NCBI RefSeq assembly: GCF_004803795.1
Contig: NZ_CP012543.1
Span: 1,240,001 to 1,304,000, forward strand
DNA: 64,000 bases
DNA from: Campylobacter rectus
Lineage (GTDB): Bacteria; Campylobacterota; Campylobacteria; Campylobacterales; Campylobacteraceae
Direction: 5' to 3'
Part shown: in pieces, positions 16,194 through 25,759 of the stretch
Numbering within the stretch: the stretch's first letter is position 1
Layout of the letters: every line of letters begins with the position of its first letter
Program-made: the position numbers and the translations under genes
Notes under the pieces: generated by a model
Told to the model about the DNA's origin: nothing
The model's database searches: none
Seen by the model: the letters and a program-made list of their open reading frames with translations, nothing else

Positions 16194-19190
16194 TTAAATT
16201 TTACTTATTTTCGCAGGCAGCGCCTGTCTGGCGCAGGTGCCCACCAACCAATCGTTGAGGCTAAATTTACCCTCCCTTTTTGGATCGAGCAGCCCAAGCT
16301 TGTTGTGATTGAGCCCGCCCTCGGCGCCCTCCAGCCTAAAGACGGGCTCGCCGTCTACGAAATGCGTCCTAGCGCCGAACTCGTCGTGTCCAAAGCCGTG
16401 CTCGAGGCTGATGACGCCGCCAGCAACGCCGTTTGTTACGAAGGCCTCGCCAGTTTGCGAGCCGTAGGGCGTCGTGATCTTGACCGTATCGCCCGTCTTG
16501 ATACCCTGCTCGCTCGCCACGTCCTGCGCGATCCTGACGAAATTTTTCGGATGTATCGCGCGTAGCTTTGGGCTTACGATCGTGTAGTAGTGCTGGATGT
16601 TTGATTTGCGCGAGCTTACGAGGTATTTCCACTCGGATTTCGGGAAACACTTTTCTAACGGCGTGCCGTCGCTTGCTACAGGCAGAGCGAGGCTAGGCGT
16701 ACCCGGCATATACTCGCCCGTGATAGAGTGTCTGTGTCCGCCAAGAGGCTCGTAGTAGATCGCAGCAGGCGTGGCGGCGGGCACTTTTACCGTGGTTTTA
16801 TCGCCCGCATACGCGCTTTCGTAATCATCAAATCTACCGCCCTTTGCCAGCACGTGCGCTACTTTCGGCTTTTCCTCGTCTTTTAAAAACGGCTCTAGCT
16901 TTTTCATGGTTTTTGAAATTTTGCTAAGCTTCAAGTCCTCTTTGTCGATGTCCTTCACGCCCGCTCCGTCAAAGGCCAAATTTGCCAGCGCCGCGGCGTA
17001 ATACTGCTCTTTCGTATCCAGATCCATCGGCTTTCCGTCTTTATCCTTAAAGGCGCCCTTGCCAAACCCCTTTAGCCCGAGCCTCTTTGCCACCGCGATA
17101 TAAAAGGCCTCCACGTCGATCACCGTACCGTCTGCGGCGCGGTCTTGCTTGGCGGCGACGGCCGGGTAGCGCACGACCGAGGTTTTAGCTATCGTGCCCC
17201 AAAGCGAATTCGGAAGCGCCCAGTTTTCGAGATTTAGCCCGTCCGGTACGATGTAGTCGGCGTAGGCGTTGGTCTCGTTCATAAAGGCGTCGATACCGAT
17301 GAAAAGCGGTAAATTTTTGCTATCTTTTAGCGCGTCTAGTACCGCAGCCTCGAGCCCCGCCTGCCCGTAGACGACGTTCGTCATGTAGTTTATGAGCGCT
17401 TTTACCTTATACGGGTAGCCAGCGGCGTGGCTGGTTAGCGTTTCGTTTACCAGCGGCATCGAGATAGGATACCACGGCTGCTGTGCGGGATAGCCGCTAC
17501 CGCCGGCTGCCACTTTGCGTTTAAACTCCGAGCTAGTTTCGTAATACTTGCCCGAGCGGGATAAATTTAGCCCGTTTGCCTTATATGCGCCCTCGAAGCT
17601 CTCCAGATCGTATCTGCCCTTTAAAAATCCGTGCGTGCCCGCGCTTGCGTTTATGCTGCCGCCCTTGTAGCCGTATGTGCCCATCAGAGTGTTTAGGCAA
17701 AATATCGCATACGTGCTCATCGCCGCTTGCGTGTGCATCATGCCGCCGTGGACGTTGGTGCTAACCTGCCTGCCGTTTTTGGTGAAATTTTCGCACAGCC
17801 ACAAGATATCATCCATACTCACGCCGCAAATTTTAGAGTACTCTTCGAGGCTATGTTTGTGGGCTGATTCTTTTAGCAGCTGCATCGAGCTTTTGACCTC
17901 GACCTCCTCGCCGCCCAGTAAAATTTTACCCTCGTAGTAGAGCTTGGCGGGCTCGTTTATCTTGTAGCTTTGGATTTTGCCGCTTTGCGAGCAAACCTGC
18001 CACTCGTCGCCCGCAAGCGCAAATTTGCCGTAGTCTGGGTGGCCTTTTTGCGTGATGACTAGGTGGGTGGCGTTGCACCAATGTATCTCGCCCGCTAGCT
18101 TTGCCTGCTCCAAATTTGGCTGCATGAGGTAGTTTGCGGCGTATTTTTCGTTTTCGATGATCCAGCGTATTATCGCCATAGCGAGCGCCGAGTCGGTGCC
18201 CGGCTTTATACCGATCCAGCGGCCTTTGTCGGATGCGGCGAATTTGACGGCGTTTGTTAGCGTCGGATCTACCACCGCATAGCTGAAGTCATCGTTTACG
18301 CTTCTTGCGTGGGCGACCATTTTAGCTTGCTTTTGGAACGGATTTCCACCGTTTGCGGGCGAGGTTCCCCAGTAGATGCTAAATTTGGAATTTTCGTAGT
18401 CGGGCTTGGTGTGAGCAAAGCCCTTTGCGTTGTGCGCGATCTTGCCGCCCACCCTAAAGCCGCCGCCGCAGATACCGCCGTGCGAGTAGTGATTTACGGT
18501 GCCGAAAGATTTTTTGATAAAGCGATCGACGATATCCGAGCGCCCGTCGTAGAGATAAAAGCTCAAAAGCTGGTTGCGCTTGGTGCCGTATTCGGGATTT
18601 GCCTCGTCGATGAGCTCGTCTGAGTGTATGGCTCGCAGCCCGTCCACGTGCCCCTCGCCGAAAAGATCCCCGCCCTCGACGACCTCCTCTATGAGCTGCT
18701 CAAAGCTGATCTTTTTCCACTTGCCCTCGCCTCTTTTGCCCACTCGCTTTAGCGGAGATAAAATTCTAATAGGCGAAGCTATCATCTCGGGCAGCGCCGC
18801 GCCTCTAGCGCATACGGTGGCGCGCCGATCGTCCTCGCCGCTAGCCGTGGTTGCCAGTAATGCGTCGTTTATCGATGTCTCAAAGCTCGCCCAGTGCACG
18901 TTTGATAGCGGATGGTATGGGTTGCCCGTGCATCTTAGCACGCGGTCTTCTTTTTCGTCCACGTGTAGGCGTAGTCCGCACTTTGCCACGCAGCCGTGAC
19001 ACATCGAAAATACCACGCTATGCCCGTCGTTCATTAAAATTTTGCCGTCTTTTACGCTAAATTCTGGCTGTAGCGAGCTGCCCTGCGGCTTGTAGTCGTC
19101 TTTTATTTTAGCAGCGTCGTCCGCTACAGCAGCGGTTGCGCCCGCGGCCGAGATCATCGCCGCGTTTTTTAAAAATTCTCGTCTTTTCAT
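16194..19190 (-). CDS. ttrA: Molybdopterin oxidoreductase, tetrathionate reductase TtrA-like
   Basis: The 998 residues start with a twin-arginine export signal (MKRREFLKNAAMISAAGATA), so the folded enzyme acts in the periplasm. A 4Fe-4S binding segment follows (CHGCVAKCGLRLHV ... RCTGNPYHPLSN ... CARG). The molybdo-bis-PGD catalytic domains come next, with HYSHGGICGGGFRVGG likely carrying the metal-ligand Cys. NVHGGMMHTQ, GTYGYKGGS and NAYADYIVPD are typical of the family. The C-terminal cofactor-binding barrel contains PKNFVRIAQDVASEQGI. The DLFGEGHVDGLRAI segment and the overall length resemble TtrA of Salmonella, so tetrathionate is the likely electron acceptor; thiosulfate or another sulfur compound is possible. 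It lies 9 bases downstream of the Fe-S subunit gene. No TtrC-type membrane anchor gene is nearby. Confidence 0.8.
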   Translation of the reverse strand: MKRREFLKNAAMISAAGATAAVADDAAKIKDDYKPQGSSLQPEFSVKDGKILMNDGHSVVFSMCHGCVAKCGLRLHVDEKEDRVLRCTGNPYHPLSNVHWASFETSINDALLATTASGEDDRRATVCARGAALPEMIASPIRILSPLKRVGKRGEGKWKKISFEQLIEEVVEGGDLFGEGHVDGLRAIHSDELIDEANPEYGTKRNQLLSFYLYDGRSDIVDRFIKKSFGTVNHYSHGGICGGGFRVGGKIAHNAKGFAHTKPDYENSKFSIYWGTSPANGGNPFQKQAKMVAHARSVNDDFSYAVVDPTLTNAVKFAASDKGRWIGIKPGTDSALAMAIIRWIIENEKYAANYLMQPNLEQAKLAGEIHWCNATHLVITQKGHPDYGKFALAGDEWQVCSQSGKIQSYKINEPAKLYYEGKILLGGEEVEVKSSMQLLKESAHKHSLEEYSKICGVSMDDILWLCENFTKNGRQVSTNVHGGMMHTQAAMSTYAIFCLNTLMGTYGYKGGSINASAGTHGFLKGRYDLESFEGAYKANGLNLSRSGKYYETSSEFKRKVAAGGSGYPAQQPWYPISMPLVNETLTSHAAGYPYKVKALINYMTNVVYGQAGLEAAVLDALKDSKNLPLFIGIDAFMNETNAYADYIVPDGLNLENWALPNSLWGTIAKTSVVRYPAVAAKQDRAADGTVIDVEAFYIAVAKRLGLKGFGKGAFKDKDGKPMDLDTKEQYYAAALANLAFDGAGVKDIDKEDLKLSKISKTMKKLEPFLKDEEKPKVAHVLAKGGRFDDYESAYAGDKTTVKVPAATPAAIYYEPLGGHRHSITGEYMPGTPSLALPVASDGTPLEKCFPKSEWKYLVSSRKSNIQHYYTIVSPKLRAIHPKNFVRIAQDVASEQGIKTGDTVKITTPYGSQTGEAFVTNGVAGGVISLEHGFGHDEFGARTHFVDGEPVFRLEGAEGGLNHNKLGLLDPKREGKFSLNDWLVGTCARQALPAKISKI

Positions 19191-19199
19191 CGTTTCTCC

Positions 19200-19939
19200 T
19201 TACAGCGCGATCTCTTCGCTCCAGCTGATCGCTTGCTTGTAGCCGTTTTTAGCCAGCAGCTCCTTGTCGTTCTTAGCCAAAATTTCGCTCACGCCGTGAT
19301 AAAAAACCTGCGGGTGCGTATTTTTCGGGCTATCTAGTACCATCGTCTCGTGAGCGGCTAAAAATTTCCTGATATTTGAGTTTTCGTCGTTTAGATCGCC
19401 TATTATGCGGCTTCCGCCCACGCAGGTCTCCACGCAGGCAGGCAGCAGGCCCGCGCGCAGTCTGTGGTCGCAGAAGGTGCATTTATCGACCTTGTAAGTC
19501 TGCAGGCTAAGGTATCTGGCGTGATACGGACAGGCCTCGGCGCAAAGCGCGCAGCCGATGCACTCGGCGCTATCTACTTTGACGATGCCGCTATTTCTTT
19601 GGTAGCTGGCGCCCGTCGGACAAACGTCGATACAGGCGGGGTTTTCGCAGTGATTGCAAAGGCGCGGCAACGAGGCGATAACGGCGCGGTTGCCGTCTTT
19701 GTCGCTGGCTTCGTACTCCGAAACGATCGTCCTAAAGGCGCCTGCTTGGACGTTGTTTTCCATCGCGCAGTTCATCGTGCACGACTGGCAGCCGATACAG
19801 CGCGTGAGGTCGATGACCATGCCGTAGCGCGGGCCTTTGGTTTTTCAAAAGTATTCGTAGCGGCTCTAAGCGCGGTAGAGGCGATAAAAACACCCGCCGC
19901 AGCGATAAAGCTACGACGCGAACCTAGCGTTGATTGCAT
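19200..19939 (-). pseudogene. ttrB: TtrB-like 4Fe-4S ferredoxin subunit, split by a frameshift
   Basis: The electron-transfer partner of TtrA. The main frame (start at 19820) holds four Cys clusters: CIGCQSCTMNC, CNHCENPACIDVCP, CIGCALCAEACP and CTFCDHRLRAG, as in TtrB/DmsB-type subunits with four 4Fe-4S centres. The natural start is the ATG at 19939, which has an excellent AAAGGAGA site and encodes a twin-arginine signal (LGSRRSFIAAAGVFIAST) running to TFEKPK. That frame is one base out of step with GPRYGMVIDLTRCIGC. The break lies in the run near 19831-19839, where one added G on the minus strand (AAAGGCCC to AAAGGGCCC) would restore TFEKPKGPRYGMVIDL. Without it the cytoplasmic ATG at 19820 gives a protein lacking the export signal. 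It is a true mutation or a sequencing error. Confidence 0.85.
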
Positions 19940-19983
19940 TTTTTCTCCTTTGATTTGAAATGATTTTATGACTTTATCATATA

Positions 19984-20017
19984 TTAGCTTAAACGATAAT
20001 ATTAATATTTTAACTAA
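19984..20017. other. Candidate dif (difH-like) chromosome resolution site upstream of xerH
   Basis: TTAGCTTAAA (19984-19993) and TTTTAACTAA (20008-20017) form an imperfect inverted repeat, 8 of 10 positions, around an AT-rich centre with TAATATTA. It sits about 90 bases before xerH. In epsilon-proteobacteria a single recombinase, XerH, acts at a site that commonly lies next to its gene. The exact consensus is not at hand, so this is a positional and symmetry argument. Confidence 0.5.
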
Positions 20018-20064
20018 AAGTATTTTTTAGACTATCAAAAATTTATTTTTTAGAAGCGTTTGGT

Positions 20065-20070
20065 TATAAT
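20065..20070 (+). promoter_or_regulatory. Promoter -10 box of xerH
   Basis: TTTGGTTATAATGC is a strong Campylobacter-type -10 region 36 bases before the xerH start codon, with AT-rich DNA and no clear -35. Confidence 0.65.
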
Positions 20071-20105
20071 GCTTTTCAAATTTTTATAAATTTAAGGAAA
20101 AGATC

Positions 20106-21170
20106 TTGAAATACGCGCTTGATTGCAAGGATAGTTTTGAAAACTCGTTTATATTTTGGCTCACGAGATACGTCAAATTTAAGCTTAGCTCGCTCTCAAA
20201 CAAAGAGCTTCGCGACCCAAAGGCGCTAGCAAGCGTAAATTTCGCTTTAAGCCGCGAGATAAAAAACATCGATCAGCTCGACGGCCTCGTAAAATCGGCT
20301 AGAAACGCGGGGCTAACGGGCATAAATACATACTTTAATCCGCTTAAAAAAATTTACGAGACGCTTAAATTTTACGAGCTAGAGAGCCTAAAGCAGATCG
20401 ACGAAGAGCTGCTAAGCGAAGTGCTAGCTAGCGTCACGGGCGGACTTAGCGACGCGAGCAAGAAAAACTACCGCATAAGCGCGATAAATTTTTTCGCATT
20501 TTTGGATAAGCAAAACGAAGAGGACGGCAAGGCGCACGTCTTTGACGTCGGGCTAAAAAATTGGGGCGGCGTGGGCGGAGCGCGCGGACAAAAGCTGCCT
20601 GAGTTTATGAGCGAGGATGAGGTTAAGAGATTTTTGGAGGCGATCGAAAACGCAGACTTTAAAAGCAATGCCAACCGCAATAAGCTCATCATAAAAATCA
20701 TTATTTTCACCGGCATCCGCGTGAGCGAGGCGCTAAGTCTAAAGCGCAAAGACATAGCCGAGGACGGCGAACTATACGTCATAAGAATCCGCGGCAAAGG
20801 CAACAAATACCGCGTCGTGATGATCAAACGCCGCCTCATCGAAGCCCACCTGGACGCGATCGCGATAAACTATATAAATAAAGAAGGCTATCTTTTTATC
20901 AATAAAAAAGGCACGCGTCTAACGCAAGCCTACGTGAGCCGCATCGTCGAGCAGATACTCTTTAAAGCTGGCATCCGTAAGGAAAAAAACGGCGCTCATA
21001 TGCTGCGTCATACCTTTGCCACGATGCTTTACAAAAAGCAAAAAGACCTGGTTTTAGTGCAAGAAGTGCTCGGGCACGCGAGTCTAAACACATCGCGAAT
21101 TTACACGCATTTTGATAGCGAAAAGCTAAAGCTCGCCGCGCAGGTAGCCGAGGAGCTGAGCGGAGAATAG
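20106..21170 (+). CDS. xerH: XerH-type tyrosine recombinase
   Basis: The 354-residue product begins at a TTG preceded by TTAAGGAAAAG. The N-terminal core-binding domain (about 1-165) includes NYRISAINFFAFLD. The catalytic domain has FTGIRVSEALSLK (first Arg), a Lys in IRIRGKGNKYRVV, HMLRHTFATMLY (His and second Arg), LGHASLNTSRIYTHF (His and the nucleophilic Tyr). XerH is the single recombinase that resolves chromosome dimers in Campylobacter and Helicobacter, in place of XerC/XerD, working with FtsK at a dif site. It stands alone, with a dif-like site and its own promoter upstream. A mobile-element integrase is less likely given this size and context. Confidence 0.9.
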   Translation: MKYALDCKDSFENSFIFWLTRYVKFKLSSLSNKELRDPKALASVNFALSREIKNIDQLDGLVKSARNAGLTGINTYFNPLKKIYETLKFYELESLKQIDEELLSEVLASVTGGLSDASKKNYRISAINFFAFLDKQNEEDGKAHVFDVGLKNWGGVGGARGQKLPEFMSEDEVKRFLEAIENADFKSNANRNKLIIKIIIFTGIRVSEALSLKRKDIAEDGELYVIRIRGKGNKYRVVMIKRRLIEAHLDAIAINYINKEGYLFINKKGTRLTQAYVSRIVEQILFKAGIRKEKNGAHMLRHTFATMLYKKQKDLVLVQEVLGHASLNTSRIYTHFDSEKLKLAAQVAEELSGE

Positions 21171-21825
21171 CCGCTAAATTTGAGCGGTTTGGCGGCAGCG
21201 GGCTTATAAAACCGTGTTTTAAGGCGTTAAATTTTAGTTTTTGGCTTTAAATTTGTGCCTTTGTTTTCGTAAAATTCGGTTAGTTTTTATAATTTCATCG
21301 CCGAATTCGCAAGCCTTTTGCGGGTATGTGTAGGCCTCATCTTCTTTTTAACGTTATTTATAAAATTTGACAATCTTGTGCTTAAATTTTACTTTTTCAA
21401 CTTTGCAAATTTGCTTTTTTGAAAATTTTCGCCTTTTTAGCCAAACTTGAAGCCTTGCAGTCAAGTAAATTTGTGCCTCGGACAAATTTGGCGCTTAAAT
21501 TTTGCCGTTTTGTTAAATTTGGCTTTATCGTTTGTGATTTTTGCTTAAATTTGATGAAAAATATTTGCTATACGGCGGTTTGATTAGTACTTCTAGCCAA
21601 TCTTTACCAATCTGTCGAGGTTTTATTTTGTATTTTTAAATTTGACCCGGATTTTGTCGTCATAACCCCGATCGCAAAAGTCTAAAAATCTAAATGCCAA
21701 ATTTGCCGTTACTTAAAATTTGGCGGGAAATGCGGAGGGCGGGTCAAATTTACGTTTCGCACGGCAAAAGGTTAAATTTACGTCGTTATTTGGATTTGGC
21801 TCGATTAAACTTAAGTGGATTTTCT

Positions 21826-21919
21826 CTTATCATCTTTAGTAGAATATGATAGAAAGTTTTTGTATCTTTACTGTTATTATATCTAAACTCTACTTCGTTA
21901 CACTCGTAGCTTTTCAAGA
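21826..21919. repeat. Dispersed repeat, diverged copy
   Basis: This resembles 5080-5170: both share CTTATCATCTT, GTATCTTTACTGTT and TATCTAAACTCTACTTCG in the same order. It lacks the clean 48-bp end, which appears separately at 22181. Confidence 0.65.
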
Positions 21920-22180
21920 CGCAGTAACGAGCGGTCTCGAGCCATTAGACGACGGTAGCTAGCGAAGCGACGCTAAGCGAAGTTAAGCACCGGTGTTTTA
22001 TTTGCTGCACCTCTACCTTTTTTCTCAAAGAGAGTGCGTCTTATCAGTAGTATGAAGCTAAGCACAAGACCTCTTACTCTCTTAGCTTTAAAGTAGCTTT
22101 CATCTATTTTAAAGTTTAAAGCGAAGCTTCTAGGCGAGTGTGCGAGCTGGAAATCTCACTGCTAAATTTACTTATTTTTA

Positions 22181-22228
22181 ACTTCGCTACGCTCGTTACT
22201 TTTCAAGAACATAGTTCTCATCGTAACT
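22181..22228. repeat. Dispersed repeat, 48-bp copy identical but for one base to 5145-5192
   Basis: It begins ACTTCGCTACGCTCGTTACT and ends CATCGTAACT, with the AGAAC/GTTCT hairpin in between. It stops five bases before a C13 tract. Confidence 0.85.
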
Positions 22229-22233
22229 CAATA

Positions 22234-22246
22234 CCCCCCCCCCCCC
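22234..22246. repeat. Homopolymeric C13 tract
   Basis: Thirteen C, read as G13 on the minus strand. Tracts of this length slip at high rates in Campylobacter and switch genes on and off. No intact frame crosses it; it lies between a structured repeat and AT-rich DNA. Confidence 0.9.
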
Positions 22247-23008
22247 ACTTTTTTGCTTGAGATTAAGTTAAAGGGGCCTTGGATTTTTATCCGCAAAACC
22301 GGCAGCGAAAAATATGCGAAACGCTGTAAATTTTGTTTTAAATTCGTGAGTAAAGCGTCTTAACGCGGCCTTAAAAATTAATGTTATTTTGTTAAGCTCT
22401 TTTTGCGTTTTAATTTTCGTTTTTTACTACTATACGCCAAATTTTTGCAGCTAAATTTTTAGGATTTTGCTAAATTTACGCAGGCAAAATCGCTCGTTTA
22501 AACTATCAAATTTGACTTTTTGAGCCAAATTTACCTGCATAAATTTTCTCTGAAAGCATCCTGAAATGAATAAAATTTTAGCAATTTTTAAGCTACGAGC
22601 GCCGTAAATTTGCCTTTATTTACTCGCGCTCGCTATACGGTATCGCTTTAGGCGAAATTTAACGCTTCAAAACTCGGCGAATTTAGACGCGTCGTTTTAA
22701 ACTTATTTAGATAAATTTTAAGTATTTAATAGCTCGAAAACAGCGGCGACACCGCTCTTTTAAACTCTTTACCGATGGTGCGGCAAATTTCTTTGCAATC
22801 TACGACCTCGGCGACGCGCCCACCCTTTATCGCTCGGTGGCAAAATATCCGCGTAAGCCCGATGTCCTGCGATGAAAAAGCAAAATATAGCCCTTTAGCC
22901 GCGCTAGCACCCTTAAAATCGAATTTAAAGCGGCACGTCAAGCAAGCTTAGCGCCTCGTCTAGGGTAACCGGCCTCGGCCGCGCCTGAAACGCGACCGTA
23001 AATTTGGT

Positions 23009-25582
23009 TTAAATTTTAGATATAGTTATTTTTTCTTTGTCGCTACCGATTACGATCTCGTCGCCGCTTTCAAGCTCGTCGCGTAGGATCATATCGGCTA
23101 ACGGATCTTCAACCAGCTCATATAGCGCGCGACGCAAAGGTCTAGCGCCGTAAACGATGTCAAAGCCGGCGCCCGCGATAAATTTCTTCGCCTCTTCGCT
23201 TAGGCTTGCTTTTATGCCGCGATTTTGCAGCGTTTTTTCGAGCTCTTTAAACATTATATCTACGATTTTTATGAGTCCGTCTTCGTCAAGCGGATTAAAG
23301 ATTATCATATCATCAAGACGGTTTAAAAACTCGGGTTTAAAGTAGTTTTTAAGCTCGTTTTTGACCGCTTGCTCGCGCTCCTCGCCTTTTAGATCCATGA
23401 TAAAATTTGACGCGATGTTAGACGTGAGGATGATGATCGTGTTTTTAAAATCGACCGTCACGCCTTTATTATCAGTCGCCCTTCCGTCGTCTAGGATGCC
23501 TAAAAGCACGTTAAACACGTCCTTGTGAGCCTTTTCTATCTCGTCAAAAAGTATGACACTATACGGACGTCTGCGCACGGCTTCTGTTAGCTGTCCGCCC
23601 TCCTCAAAGCCCACGTATCCGGGAGGCGCTCCGAGCAGGCGAGAGACGCTGTGCTTTTCCATGTATTCGCTCATATCAAAGCGTATGAGCGCGCGTTCGT
23701 CGTCAAATAAAAATTTAGCCAAAGCCTTCGCCGACTGCGTTTTACCTACGCCCGTAGGCCCCAAAAACAAAAAAGATCCGATCGGACGCGCGCCCTCGTT
23801 TAGGCCCGCTTTGTTTCGCTTGATGGCTCTTGCTAGAGCGTGCAGCGCGGCATCCTGACCGACGACGCTTTCGCGCAAATGCTCCTCGATCATCAGATAT
23901 TTTTGCTTTTCGCTAGTTAGCATTTTGCTGACTGAAATTCCCGTCCATTTGCTTAGTATTTCAGCCACCAGCTCCTCATCGACCTGATTTTTGAGTAGCA
24001 CGCCTGATTTTTTCATCTCGTCCCATTTTTTTTCGAGCTCTTTTTGGCGGTTGGCCGCTTCTAAAATTTTGCCGTATTCTATCTCGGCCGCGCGCTGCAG
24101 ATCGCCGTTTCTACGCGCTATCTCGGCCTCGCTTTTTAGACTATCTATCTCTTTTTTAGCATTTGAAATGCCGCCAAAAACCGCCTTTTCGTTTTCAAAT
24201 TTACCGTCAAGGGCGTGCTTTTGCTCGTTTAGATTGGCGATTTCTTTTTCGATTTCGCTTAGGCGCGCCGCATTTTTGGCCTCGTCTTCCATTTTTAGCG
24301 CCTCTTTTTCGACTTGCAGCGTCACGATCTCGCGTTTGATACGGGCTAGTTCGTACGGTTCGCTTTCTATCTGCATTTTTAGCTCGGCTGCGGCTTCGTC
24401 GATGAGATCGATCGCTTTATCTGGCAAAAAGCGGTTTGAGATATAGCGATCGCTTAGCTTTGCCGCCGCGACCAGCGCGCTATCGGTGATCGTCACGCCG
24501 TGGTGCACCTCGAGGCGCTCTTTTATACCGCGTAAAATTTGAAGCGCTTCGTTTACGCTAGGTTCTTTTACGTCGATGGGCTGAAAGCGTCGTTGCAACG
24601 CGGCGTCTTTTTCGAAATACTTGCGGTACTCTTTTAACGTCGTCGCGCCTACGGCATGCAGCTCGCCTCTAGCAAGCGCGGGTTTTAGGATATTTGCCGC
24701 ATCCATGCTGCCTTCGCTAGCTCCCGCGCCCACGATAGTATGGATCTCGTCGATAAACAGGATGATATTTGCCGCACTTTTTACCTCGTTTATGACGGCT
24801 TTTAGCCTGTCTTCAAATTCGCCGCGGTATTTCGCGCCCGCGATCAGCGCGCTCATATCAAGTGCTACTACGCGTTTGTTTGCTAGGCTAGTAGGCACGT
24901 CTTTTGCCACGATTTTTTGCGCGAGGCCCTCGACGATAGCGGTTTTACCCACGCCCGGCTCGCCTAATAAAATAGGATTATTCTTGCTTTTTCTTATCAA
25001 AATTTGCATCATTCGCGTGATCTCCTCGTCGCGCCCGATGACCGGATCAAGCTCCTTATTTAGCGCCTTTGCGGTGAGATCGATGCCGTATTTTTCGAGG
25101 CTATCTAGCGTCTCGTCGCCGGTTTGGCTATCTATCTTGCGCCCTGCCCTGATGCTTTCTAAATTTTTTCGGATTTCTAAAACGTCGGTAAATTTGCCTA
25201 AAATTTGCTTGATCTCAGGCAGCTCAAGCGCCGAAATGATCCACGTATCCACCGCGATATAGCTGTCTCCTAGGCTCACCATCAGGGCTTTTACGCTTTC
25301 AAGCGAGCTTATGAGCTCCTTTGAAATTTGCACGTTTTCTTTGCTCACGTTTGAGCTTGTCGGCAGCTGCGCGGCTTTGCTTTTTACTTCAAGCTCCACT
25401 GCGTCCTTGCCGACGTTCATTTTGTTAAAGACTTGGTTAAGCAGCGAGCCGCTATCCGTGACCAGCGCCCAAAGTAAATGGAGCGGAAATGTTTGCGGAT
25501 TTTTCGCGTGGATCGCGAGTGCGACGCCCTTTTCTACCAGTTCTTGCATTTGTGCGGTTAAATTTTCGCTTAAATTAGCCAT
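23009..25582 (-). CDS. clpB: ClpB disaggregase
   Basis: ClpB is a hexameric AAA+ chaperone that threads proteins out of aggregates together with DnaK. The 857 residues have the Clp N-domain (about 1-140), a first ATPase with Walker [12 protein letters not shown], Walker [13 protein letters not shown], and a long coiled-coil middle domain (about 400-525, Glu/Lys-rich) that distinguishes ClpB from ClpA and ClpC. A second ATPase follows with [14 protein letters not shown] and [12 protein letters not shown] consensus promoter with a heat-shock-type operator precedes it (25611-25640). It is divergent from ctp, as I recall for C. jejuni. Confidence 0.98.
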   Translation of the reverse strand: MANLSENLTAQMQELVEKGVALAIHAKNPQTFPLHLLWALVTDSGSLLNQVFNKMNVGKDAVELEVKSKAAQLPTSSNVSKENVQISKELISSLESVKALMVSLGDSYIAVDTWIISALELPEIKQILGKFTDVLEIRKNLESIRAGRKIDSQTGDETLDSLEKYGIDLTAKALNKELDPVIGRDEEITRMMQILIRKSKNNPILLGEPGVGKTAIVEGLAQKIVAKDVPTSLANKRVVALDMSALIAGAKYRGEFEDRLKAVINEVKSAANIILFIDEIHTIVGAGASEGSMDAANILKPALARGELHAVGATTLKEYRKYFEKDAALQRRFQPIDVKEPSVNEALQILRGIKERLEVHHGVTITDSALVAAAKLSDRYISNRFLPDKAIDLIDEAAAELKMQIESEPYELARIKREIVTLQVEKEALKMEDEAKNAARLSEIEKEIANLNEQKHALDGKFENEKAVFGGISNAKKEIDSLKSEAEIARRNGDLQRAAEIEYGKILEAANRQKELEKKWDEMKKSGVLLKNQVDEELVAEILSKWTGISVSKMLTSEKQKYLMIEEHLRESVVGQDAALHALARAIKRNKAGLNEGARPIGSFLFLGPTGVGKTQSAKALAKFLFDDERALIRFDMSEYMEKHSVSRLLGAPPGYVGFEEGGQLTEAVRRRPYSVILFDEIEKAHKDVFNVLLGILDDGRATDNKGVTVDFKNTIIILTSNIASNFIMDLKGEEREQAVKNELKNYFKPEFLNRLDDMIIFNPLDEDGLIKIVDIMFKELEKTLQNRGIKASLSEEAKKFIAGAGFDIVYGARPLRRALYELVEDPLADMILRDELESGDEIVIGSDKEKITISKI

Positions 25583-25610
25583 TTTTTCTCCTTTAGTTTA
25601 TAATGAATAT

Positions 25611-25640
25611 ATTATATAGCTTTAGTGATATAATGTCAAG
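25611..25640 (-). promoter_or_regulatory. clpB promoter with HspR/HAIR-like operator
   Basis: The minus strand has TTGACA (25639-25634) and TATAAT (25616-25611) with exactly 17 bases between, a full vegetative consensus that is rare here. Overlapping the -35 is CTTGACA-N7-ACTAAAG (25640-25620), which matches the HAIR element CTTGAGT-N7-ACTCAAG at 11 of 14 positions with the right spacing. HspR is the heat-shock repressor of clpB in Campylobacter, so repression at normal temperature is likely. Confidence 0.75.
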
Positions 25641-25759
25641 TTATCTTAGTGGTTTTATATAAATACATATAAAATAATTTTGATTTTACAAAAATCTTTT
25701 ATCCTATTTTTAGGCAAATTTAACTAAAATAGCCCCACTTAAAAGGCAGGAGATTAATT

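Larger units (their letters stand above)
21171..23008. other. 1.8-kb gene-free interval with repeats and a poly-C tract
   Basis: A weak hairpin (CCGCT/AGCGG) just after xerH may end its transcript. The first 600 bases are dominated by AAATTT words. From 21826 to 22250 lie copies of the repeat found at the edge of the effector cluster, followed by 13 C. At 22726-22941 on the minus strand a 71-codon frame (HRAIKGGRVAEVVDCKEICR) and an adjacent frame reading RPRPVTLDEALSLLDVPL look like pieces of a decayed gene that I cannot name. Confidence 0.6.

Noticed and set aside
24621-25262. Long plus-strand frame inside clpB (and many similar frames opposite htpG, murF, ttrA and others)
   Set aside because: These frames run opposite well-supported genes, have Ser/Arg/Ala-rich composition from reading core codons backwards, and lack ribosome sites and family motifs.
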